Positions 16,922-23,974 of a DNA stretch of 23,974 nt are shown here, piece by piece. The translations under genes were made by a program, and so were the position numbers. Each line of letters starts with the position of its first letter. Position 1 is the stretch's first letter. The notes beneath the pieces were generated by a model, which was not told where the DNA came from, ran no database searches, and was given only the letters and a program-made list of their open reading frames with translations. The DNA is from Perkinsus olseni (Eukaryota; Perkinsozoa; Perkinsida; Perkinsidae). Location of the stretch: NCBI GenBank assembly GCA_013115135.1, contig JABANP010000662.1, forward strand, positions 1 to 23,974. Reading direction: 5' to 3'.

Positions 16922-18429
16922 ATGGTTGCTAATACCGACACTCCCGTGATCACGAAGGCTGAATGGATGGCCAAGCTTGATCAGCGAAGAGAGTCCGAAG
17001 ATGTTAAGATGACAGCGATGTAATTTTTATGCTACCGGCCCGACCATAACCTCACAACACCGTTCTCTGCAGGTACAGTAGTTACGTAGGAGGCATTACC
17101 TTCGACAAGTCCTTGATGAGCCTCCCTCTCGATGACTTTATGGTTCACCGAGGGATGGGCGTCTACGATACTGCCACGGTTACTAATGGCCATCTGTAAT
17201 GGGGAGGGGTCGGAAAATTTACGCCGGAAAATCTCGGTCAATTTTCAGGTGGAATTTTTCGATTCACTGTGATCGTTTTTCTGGAGTCAGCCCGTAAGGC
17301 TGGAATCAAGTCCAAGTGGAACAGAGATGATATATATCGGATTGTCGACCAAGTGGTTGCAGCCACCGCCCTCAAGGAGGCCACAGTGAGGGAAGACAAG
17401 CCGGTCTTGGAGTGTGCGTCCCAGCCTGCTTCTGCCGTAGGTTCGTCTGTGGATGACAGCTGGTCCCTCCGGTGCCTTCGGTATCAACCCCGAGAAGTGC
17501 GTCGAGCCCCTGCCTGTAAGACCCTCTCCTTTCCGTCCGCTGTGATGCTATATGGCATGCCTTTGACAGGTACATAGTGGTCTTCCCCTCGGCGTATGTT
17601 GACACTACCAAGCCCGATGCCAAGATCCAAGTCCCAGCTGAGGGTCGTCGATGAGGTCACCGTCTCCTCGGACGTTGGTGAGTGGCGTATCTTTAGGTCG
17701 GCTTGTGACCACTCCGGCTCTCCTCTAGTTCCCTTCAAGCCACCTATGCTTGCCTCGTGTAAGTCTAACAACTACCTCCTCAACGCTCATCTCTTTATGG
17801 AGGCTCAGAAGGAGGGAGGTAATATCACCAACTCTAACAGGCCCGTCGCCTCTGACTTTTCGGTGGCTCAGGTCACTTCGGGATCTGGGTCGATGAGAAG
17901 GGCACTGTGAAGGAGTCCTGCACGATGAGTGTGGTAATGATGACTAAGAAGGGCGAGGTCGTTGGCCCGGCCTTTGACGGTGGAATTCTCAAGGGCACCA
18001 CCATGCGGAGAATCTTCGAGATCTGTGCTGGTAATATTCACTTCCTTCTGTTTCGTTTTACCGGAATTTTTTACCCAGCCCAAAACCCGCCGATTACGGT
18101 TGTCCAGCGTGAGATCAGCAAGGAGGAGTTGTACGACGCCAAGGAAGTTGTTATGTGCGGCGGTGACACTCACATCGTTGCGGCTGTGAAGTTGGACGGT
18201 CATCAGGTAAGAGGGAATCTTTGGTCGATCCTGGCTCTTAGCGGAAAATGTTGATCAGATCGGCGAGGGTAAGAAGGGATCTTTCTGTCAAATGATATGC
18301 GACGGTTTGAGTGAAGAGATGGCCACTGGTAAGGGAAGGAAGTCGGAGGATTACGTCCCCATTAAGTAAGCAGGAGCATCCGGCCTCGGTGTCATACCAC
18401 ACTTTTCGTAACTCAGGTACAACCACTGA
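16922..18429 (+). CDS. Class IV PLP-dependent aminotransferase (D-amino-acid / branched-chain type), ten exons
   Basis: The enzyme would move an amino group between an amino acid and a keto acid using pyridoxal phosphate. Exons: 16922-17019, 17073-17195, 17249-17385, 17441-17515, 17570-17677, 17729-17818, 17872-18030, 18079-18206, 18259-18365 and 18417-18429, with GT-AG introns of 48-55 nt. Family landmarks: MYSSYVGGITFDKSLM and MVHRGMGVYDTA (residues 33-67), TAGPSGAFGINPEKC, the PLP-lysine region CKSNNYLLNAHL (Lys about 191), IWVDEKGTVKES, FDGGILKGTTMRRIFE and GGDTHIVAAVKLDG. Length is about 344 aa, normal for the family. Three one-base excesses break the frame, in T5 at 17276-17280, C4 at 17507-17510 and near CCC at 17633-17635. 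With them discounted the exons total 1035 nt. This could be a young pseudogene or assembly error. Substrate cannot be told from sequence; no targeting peptide is seen. Confidence 0.88.
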
Positions 18430-19006
18430 TCTGTGGTTAGATAAGTTCGTAAAGGACGAGGTGGCCTCCCCCTTGAGGAAGGCTGTTGATTATTATACTT
18501 CGACCACCGAAGTGATGTATTGCCGTTCATCCTTAATAGTCTACTTTAAGACGCTATTTTTGAGGCTTCACGTCGAGCTGTTGTGCTCGTCTTCAGCAGA
18601 GGGGGAGGGCGGCCGTTAGTCGTGGGATGGGAGTTCAACAAGCGTTGGCTGTTTTTATGAGTTTGTACACATACTGGCTGTGACGAACAAAATGCAATAA
18701 GGAGAAGTGGAGCCCTCGGAGAACTGCCACGGTAGCTCGTGCCTCTTATTTTCGAGGCGAATTGCTGCTAGTCTGCTTTCATGTGGCATAGTGGACTCTC
18801 TTTTTGTATCAACTTTAATACGGAAGCGAGTGTCACGACGGTGAGTTTGTGACCATCGGAAATCTCAAGGCTCAAAGGTCTCGCCAAATTCGGGTGTGCT
18901 TCAGAATAGGAGACATCCTTTCTGTGGAGGCCCGTCAACCTACAAGTGTGTCTTCCTTCGCCCTGACTCATCACACTGAGTAGTGTTGTCTCCTCCTCGT
19001 GTCACC
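18430..19006 (+). promoter_or_regulatory. Intergenic and upstream region of the propeller-like gene
   Basis: 18430-18780 shows no gene. Part of 18800-18965 is also present at 9260-9345, and 18963-19006 is shared with both fragments at 9043-9195 and 14799-14846. These include CTGACTCATCAC and the TCCTCCTCGTGTCACC run before the ATG. Conservation upstream of three separate copies suggests promoter or 5' UTR elements. Confidence 0.45.
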
Positions 19007-19812
19007 ATGGCCACCTTCCAACTACCACCACATGTTGAGGCCCTACGCTGTATGATGGTTGAGGGAGGGGGTGATGGGAGGGTGATGCCCCCGGAGTTAG
19101 TCGGGGAGGTTATGGACTACTGTGGCACACCTATACTGAGGATGGATGGTCCCAGTGAGCAAGTTGCTACCATCATGCGGCCTTCCCAACTCAGCGAAGC
19201 TTTCGTCGATGATGGCAACAATGTTGCCGCAACATGTATTATCCTTCGTGCTATACTCAGAACATTCACCTCGACAGGCTTCATTCCATTCCTGAAGAAT
19301 GTTACATACGGATCGTCCCTAAAGTTTGTCTCACTCTCAAGGCATGGTGCTATGATGCTCAACGGCGTCTTCTATTTATTATACACTCTTACTACGAGAG
19401 TGGGCGCACGAAACACACACTCATCGGGTACTCGATGGCCAAGAAGAATGTGGTCATGGAGAGGGCACCGTATGACCTCGAAGAAAGAGATTTTGATAAA
19501 TGCTCAATTTCTGCCGCCGGAGACTTCCTCTACATGGCCTTCGCCAGGCCGGCTGCCATCGAAGTCCTTTCTGTCCAATGGTCCAGAAGTGAAGACGTAA
19601 AACTCGTCGCCGCTGTAGAGGTCGACCACAGAGTAGGACAGACTCTTCTCCACGCATCGCCGTCAGCTCCATCCTCGCTGGACGTCCTGTACATGACTAA
19701 CTCCGTCTGGCATCATGTGAAGCTGTCAATGGTCAGATCTCACCCCTTCATCAAGTTCGAGGCCTCTCGCAGTATTGTCGCAGTATACACAGTATTGTCT
19801 TCCTTGATGTAG
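19007..19812 (+). CDS. F-box/propeller-like protein, copy A, 3' end replaced
   Basis: ATG 19007 is chosen because the start MATFQLPPHVEALRCMMVEG is shared with the copy at 21431. Residues about 27-40 (MPPELVGEVMDYCG) look like the first helix of an F-box. The rest is made of short beta-rich segments such as WCYDAQRRLLFIIHSYY and FLYMAFARP, as in beta-propellers; this fold is a guess. An intron is needed: 19248-19297 (50 nt, GTGCTA...CTGAAG) joins the two frames and aligns best with copy B, while 19223-19260 (38 nt, GTTGCC...CTCAG) also restores frame. From about 19788 the coding sequence runs into unrelated DNA, the antisense of a secreted-protein gene start, and stops at 19812. The missing C-terminus resembles 20520-20735. 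Probably a truncated gene. Confidence 0.7.
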
Positions 19813-19960
19813 AATAGAACTGCAGAGCCGGTGCGAGGGACACCAAAATACTTACCGACAGGGTTAGCGTCTACTGTGATGAACAGTAGGGCTGAAATGA
19901 GCAACGATAGGATGAAGGCCATATGAAAAAGACAAAACCGTAAAGAAGCTGCCCGTCAAA
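19788..19960 (-). pseudogene. 5'-end fragment of the 3986-4708 secreted-protein family
   Basis: ATG at 19922 (minus strand) starts MAFILSLLISALLFITVDANPVGKYF by homology (signal peptide and first mature residues). It continues to FYIKEDNTV, and homology then ends abruptly at about 19788 in the propeller-like gene. Upstream, TTGACGGGCAGCTTCT and a nearby TCTTTTTCAT match the 5' flank of 3986. Only the 5' flank and about 45 codons are present, so it cannot make the full protein. Confidence 0.85.
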
Positions 19961-20519
19961 TTGATAGCATCGTTATGTTACTGTGAGGGCGAATGAATCT
20001 ATGGTGGAATATCGATGTAGGAGATAACGCCGAGTAAGACTGGGAGTGATTTAGATGGCTTTAGACGATTTAGTACGTCTCTTCCTGTGTGTTGAGTCCT
20101 ATGTCACCTGATACACCCGAATGGCACAACAAGGGCGCCGCCGTGTCGCTGTACGTGGACGGGGACAACTCATCCGCCACCACTCCCAGAACGCCACATG
20201 GGATGAGTTCATGGGGAAGGTGCACTTGCACTATGCCTCCCGGGGGAAAAATCCACGCGCTACAATGACCGTGAGGCCGCCGAAACAGTAAGCAGGTCAG
20301 TCATACTGCATATCGGCAGAGCTTCTGCAGGAAATAGGGATAGACGTCATAGGCGTGGAAGTCTGTGCGTGAGCAAGCACACTCTGCATGTGTCCCCGGC
20401 GCATTTTGCTCGGCCGAAACTATCAGTTGGCGGCGAATAACCGATCGCTGCGATCGGATCGCATTGTAGAGCCCTAGACGCTGGAGTTATACACAAATTC
20501 TTGACCTTGATAACGTCAC
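19961..20519. other. Segment between the two parts of propeller-like copy A
   Basis: It carries a 56-codon ORF (20121-20291) and a CCGATCG/CGATCGG hairpin (20441-20457, loop CTG). CTCGCAGTAT occurs on either side of the whole interruption (19766-19775 and 20570-20579). Because gene-like sequence continues left of the right-hand copy, it is not a clean target-site duplication. Confidence 0.4.
20121..20291 (+). CDS. Small basic ORF, uncertain
   Basis: ATG 20121 opens 56 codons rich in arginine (MAQQGRRRVAVRGRGQLIRH) with a later WDEFMGKVHLHYASRG, ending at TAA 20289. The stop region also reads CA/GTAAGC, a good splice donor, so this could be a first exon. It resembles a nucleic-acid-binding stretch of a mobile element, but I cannot assign it. 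Confidence 0.3.
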   Translation: MAQQGRRRVAVRGRGQLIRHHSQNATWDEFMGKVHLHYASRGKNPRATMTVRPPKQ

Positions 20520-20735
20520 GTGTATGCGTCCGATTGTAAGCAGCGAGACTCTCATGCCGTAATTCTGTGCTCGCAGTATGGACTGAGGAAGCTAGCTGTA
20601 TTCGACGAAAGAAGGCCCCAACTGCCGATTTGCTCCTTCGTTAGGGTATATGTGCCGACTAAGCTGGTGACTGTGTGTCACTTTACGAAGCTCACTAAAA
20701 CCCCGTGGAACTTTGAATCCTCCGGAGTGGTCTGA
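20511..20735 (+). pseudogene. C-terminal remnant of the F-box/propeller-like family
   Basis: The plus frame encodes LCSQYGLRKLAVFDE, matching LRSQSGLRKVAEFEL near the C-terminus of copy B (about 22800-22850), and continues with similar beta-rich sequence to a TGA at 20733. It has no start of its own. It most likely is the displaced 3' end of copy A, separated from it by about 730 bp, or a fragment of another family member. Confidence 0.65.
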
Positions 20736-21029
20736 AGTGGGTACATTTAACTGAGCTGTCACGGGCGTGGTATATTTTCCTGGTATGCCTATGAGCATTC
20801 ACACAAGCTCAATCGCGAGAGATCTCACCACGGGTGTTGCCTGGATTGCTTCATACTATGAAGTGTGACTAGCCACTACTAGCCAGTGACTAGGCACTAG
20901 CGGAAACATTAGATTACTGGCCGTAGGATGCCGCGAGCATTGTGGATGACCTCTTCGCCTCGACAGTCCGGTCAGACACAACTTGTGTGTGCCCAAATGT
21001 TGAGCACTTGTACTACTTGGCGCCAGAGG
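20736..21029. other. Intergenic, no gene seen
   Basis: It contains repeated CTAG-centred motifs at about 20868-20903 (GACTAGCCACTACTAGCC and GTGACTAGGCACTAGCGG) but no supported coding frame. Confidence 0.4.
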
Positions 21030-21227
21030 CGGGCGAGTCACTCGCCCGAGTGTACGGGTACAGTATGGTACGGCACGGGTAGGTATCCTACCCTTACCGG
21101 AACACCGTAGGATTACGGTTCCGTACCCGTACTACCCCGGGTAGTCTACCCGTCACCGCCGTACACAAGCGCAACATGCTACTGGCGACGCTAGTTGCGT
21201 CGCGCCACGACGCTGGGCACTAGCGTC
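21030..21227. repeat. Dense hairpin cluster
   Basis: Six perfect inverted repeats lie within 200 bp: CGGGCGAGT/ACTCGCCCG (21030-21048, 1-nt centre), GGGTAGG/CCTACCC (21077-21093, loop TAT), CCGTA/TACGG with outer CGGAA/TTCCG (21098-21123), CGGGTAG/CTACCCG (21138-21152), GCGACGC/GCGTCGC (21185-21203) and GACGCT/AGCGTC (21209-21227). No coding frame is supported through the cluster. Confidence 0.85.
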
Positions 21228-21430
21228 AGTGTACTTGTAGAGGGATGTTCATGCTTGACCTGTTGAGTTTGTATCGGGAGTGGGTCACAACGATGCGTGG
21301 GATGGGAATTCATCGACCGGTCGCTCGCGCGTGTTTGCCATTCGTCCGTGTCAGAGGCAGCAAACGGGCAGTTGCCGGTGATTGCTGTCAAGTTGACAGT
21401 GTCAACTAGAAGTCTGTATCCAGTGTCACC

Positions 21431-22928
21431 ATGGCCACCTTCCAACTACCACCACATGTTGAGGCTCTACGCTGTATGATGGTTGAGGGAGGGGGTGATG
21501 GGAGGGTGAAACCTCTGAGTGTGGGGAGGGGGAGTGGGGCGTGCGAGCGCCGGAACCTGAGGCAAGCGCAGTTCCGTGAGAGAGCTCTCGGAACCGCCGA
21601 AACCCAGGCGATCACGGACTTGCAGGCCCATGAAAGCCGAGTATTCGACCAAGCACCTTGCCCTGGTAACGGTGCTAGACACGTCCAGCCCGCCCCATCC
21701 TTTGGATGGTGACGATCTCACCCACACTCTCGGTTTTTGCAGGCTTTAGGGAGGGTGGCTTAAAACGAAAGAGAGGCCTGGCGGTGCGACCCATGCGTCT
21801 CCGCAGGGACGCAGCCGTCTTCCTCCCGAATATAAATGAGTCAACTCAACCCAAGTAGCCGAACTTCGGCTGCCGAAGGCAGAAACAGAGTCTGGTACTA
21901 GCGCTAGCTTTGCAGCTGGTGTCCCAACGCTGCACCTTTGTGTCGAATGTCCCCACACGGCCGGCTTCACCGACGGTATGTGACTTCGTCCATACCTCCA
22001 GATGATACCCCCGGAGTTAGTCGGGGTGGTTATGGACTATTGTGGCACACCTATACTGAGGATGGATGGTCCCAGCGAGGAAATGCTGACTGGTCTAAGG
22101 TCAGATCCGTCGCCCTCCGTCTTCCTAGACAACGGGGAACTGTACGTTCTTTACTACATCGACATCCGCGGCGGTATTGCATTAAGATAAGTGAAGTCCG
22201 GTTCCATGGTGTATTTTCCAGTACCAAAGGACAACGTGAACCCCCTCTAGATTGAATCTTGGTGTTATGATGCCGAACATCGTAATCTATTCGTCGCTTA
22301 CACTTCCGGTCATGATCGACATATTCGACATTGCTTGATCGGGTACTCAATGGAGACAAGGAAGGTCATTCTCGAGATGGACCCCGACGGCCTTCCTCGT
22401 GATACTCGCGATGGCTTCGCAATGGCGGCTGCTGGGGACCTCCTGTATATGGCATTGGACTCGCTTAACATAAACGTACTCTTCCTCGAGTGGACTAGGA
22501 GCAAAGGGTGGAAACTGGCTTACCACCTGGAGTTCCCTCGCGATGGCCACCGCGACGAGCGCAGGTCGGCATCTCTCCACGCAGTGCCAGGAGTGCGGCG
22601 ATCCATAAGTCTCCAGTACAAGTCTCAATCTACGTGGCATCAGGTGGAGGTGAACGTGGTTAGGTCTCAACCCTTCAAGTTTGAGGCCGTTCAGAATGTC
22701 CATGTTGAGGCTGAGAGAATCGAAGGATCTCTCGTTCCCGTCATGACCGACCCGCCCATGTACCTTTCTGTGTCTACTGATGGGAATAGTTGCTGCCTGC
22801 GTTCGCAAAGTGGACTCCGAAAGGTTGCTGAGTTTGAGCTCAGCGGAGAACAGTTTCCAGGCAACCATATAATATCTGCTTGTCGTTGGACTCTGGCATA
22901 TTTTAAGCATGTCCGCTACGATGGCTAG
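21431..22928 (+). CDS. F-box/propeller-like protein, copy B, three exons with one in-frame TAG
   Basis: Exon 1 21431-21505 starts MATFQLPPHVEALRC. A 496-nt GT-AG segment, 21506-22001 (GTGAAACC...CCTCCAG), separates it from exon 2 (22002-22173, MIPPELVGVVMDYCG). A 48-nt intron, 22174-22221 (GTATTG...TTTTCCAG), then joins VPK to exon 3 (22222-22928). The total of 954 nt is divisible by three, giving 317 residues. One in-frame TAG remains at 22248-22250, just before IESWCYDAEHR. This is either a disabling mutation or part of a further 15-nt GT...TAG segment (22236-22250). The protein aligns with copy A throughout and keeps the C-terminus copy A lost (LRSQSGLRKVAEFEL). The F-box-like start could bind a ubiquitin-ligase subunit; that is only an inference. 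Confidence 0.72.
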
Positions 22929-22985
22929 TTTTGTGTACGATTCTATCCTTACGTATCTGAGTAGTCCTGTACCATTATGATAATA

Positions 22986-23788
22986 CCTGGTCTGACCAGG
23001 CTGGTCATGCCCGGAGCATCGCGCCATGTTTCGAGTTATCGCTGATATAAGTTTGTGTTCTGAGCTCGATTCTGTTGTGCAACCGGCGGAGGTTCCACCG
23101 GACGACTTGGGTCGGCCTTCATACCATAGTAAACAGCGACAATCCTGGGCATCGTCTTCTGCTCATCACCTGCTACTATACCGTATAGTGACTATACTAT
23201 AGTCTATACGAATGAGAATATCATCCGGCATTACCTTATCCGGTAAGTTATCGGATATTGTGCGGTCAGGAAGTACATTTCTTGTTGGGCTTACGATTAG
23301 TTCAGAAATGGCATTTCTGCGCCAACACGTTGTTGGGCATTCGGGTTTGGCACGTGGTCCTCCCATCATAAAAGTCCTATGCCTACGTTCCGTGCCAACC
23401 GTTGGAACGGTTTGCTACGTATGCTTCCGATACGGACTGGAGAACTTGGATGAGACCATCGCGAAAGATGGTTTGTTCACTGATCTCCTCATTGCACGAT
23501 TAGTAGCTCCAAGTAGACCAACTTTTCACTTTACTATTGTTCGCGGATTTTCCGTGCGTCTTTGAGTAAGTTACTCAGAGTAACTCACCGAGGCCGCTGG
23601 ACATGGTCGTTGGATGCAAATATTAGCGCTCATTCTATGAGCTAGGATGTCATGTGTCTTCAGGACTGCGATCGTTTCGCCTTCTAAGATTAAGGTGACA
23701 TTGGGCAACCAATGCCTACGTGAACATCGAGTTTGCGATGCAAAGTGAAATCTTATCATGGACAACCCCGTCAGTGATGGGCCATCAC
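22986..23788. repeat. Hairpin-rich intergenic region
   Basis: Perfect hairpins include CCTGGTC/GACCAGG (22986-23000), the abutting pair ACTATAC/GTATAGT (23175-23189) and GACTATA/TATAGTC (23190-23204), and CAGAAATG/CATTTCTG (23303-23319). Others are AACCGTT/AACGGTT (23397-23412), ACCATC/GATGGT (23455-23472), AGTTACT/AGTAACT (23569-23585) and GTGATGG/CCATCAC (23774-23788). A 117-codon frame at 23212-23565 runs through them but shows no protein features. No other gene is seen between 22929 and 23757. Confidence 0.75.
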
Positions 23789-23974
23789 CAGCTCACTTAA
23801 CGTGCAAGATCTTTGCTGCCCACTTTATCGGCTTCGTTCGTACTCCGGTGGTTGAGTTCCATCCGGAGTCCTGTGCTGAACCACTCGAGAACATGCGTGA
23901 GCGGATCTGTTCTCCTTTCTTCAGGGCGTCTAGCTTCCTCAGTAGTGCAGAGTTGGCTCTTTCTGTCACTTCAT
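23758..23974 (+). CDS. Start of an unidentified protein, runs off the right edge
   Basis: From ATG 23758 (MDNPVSDGPSPAHLTCKIF) the frame stays open for 72 codons to the window end. The composition looks protein-like (VRTPVVEFHPESCAEPLENM), and no internal intron is needed. There is no signal peptide. I do not recognise the family. The last perfect hairpin of the preceding region (23774-23788) falls inside its first codons. The start could lie further upstream in an earlier exon. Confidence 0.5.
   Translation, partial: MDNPVSDGPSPAHLTCKIFAAHFIGFVRTPVVEFHPESCAEPLENMRERICSPFFRASSFLSSAELALSVTS

Noticed and set aside
17500..17515. CCCCT as a programmed frameshift site like those of Perkinsus mitochondrial mRNAs
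   Set aside because: The gene has spliceosomal introns and is nuclear; the other two shifts do not use this motif; a homopolymer error is simpler.
19766..20579. CTCGCAGTAT direct repeats as a target-site duplication of an insertion
   Set aside because: Gene-like sequence continues to the left of the right-hand repeat, so the ends do not match a clean insertion.
23212..23565. 117-codon plus-strand ORF
   Set aside because: It runs through several perfect hairpins, has no motif or paralogue, and hairpins elsewhere lie between genes.
1..23974. CRISPR arrays, bacterial operons, rRNA genes, spliced-leader genes
   Set aside because: No regularly spaced identical repeats, no ribosome-binding-site-led operons, and no rRNA or spliced-leader sequence that I could recognise.

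Overview
The window looks like nuclear DNA of a unicellular eukaryote with compact, intron-rich genes, most plausibly an alveolate such as Perkinsus. The support is short GT-AG introns of about 42-60 nt that restore reading frames in several genes, families of small secreted proteins, Ty3/gypsy-type retroelements and many partial gene duplicates. The genus is an inference: I saw no spliced-leader gene and could not run a search.

Layout. 1-2924 (minus strand) is a Ty3/gypsy LTR retrotransposon: gag with two zinc knuckles, then protease and reverse transcriptase in the -1 frame, joined by a textbook frameshift site (GGGAAAC followed by a strong stem-loop). Its primer-binding site is at 2956-2975. 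3986-4708 is a secreted-protein gene without introns. 5475-8737 and 10810-14671 are two near-identical direct copies of a 3.3/3.9-kb block. Each copy carries a three-exon secreted-protein gene on the minus strand, and the second copy begins inside the gag of a second retroelement (10360-10809). A minus-strand 5'-end fragment of an F-box/propeller-like gene family lies beyond the right end of each block, directly in copy 2 and about 300 bp further on in copy 1. 15459-16230 is a five-exon secreted cysteine-containing protein. 16922-18429 is a ten-exon class IV (D-amino-acid/branched-chain type) aminotransferase. 19007-22928 holds two members of the propeller-like family; the first is cut by a segment carrying the antisense 5' end of the 3986-4708 family. 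A protein-coding start at 23758 runs off the right edge.

How the parts relate. There is no operon logic. The notable theme is genome instability: block duplication, dispersal of promoter-plus-first-codon gene fragments, one-base homopolymer indels that break genes, and many tight perfect hairpins between genes. At two places where paralogous copies can be compared, one copy has gained a perfect hairpin by a forward-reverse-forward rearrangement. This matches short template-switch mutation and may be the most interesting signal here.
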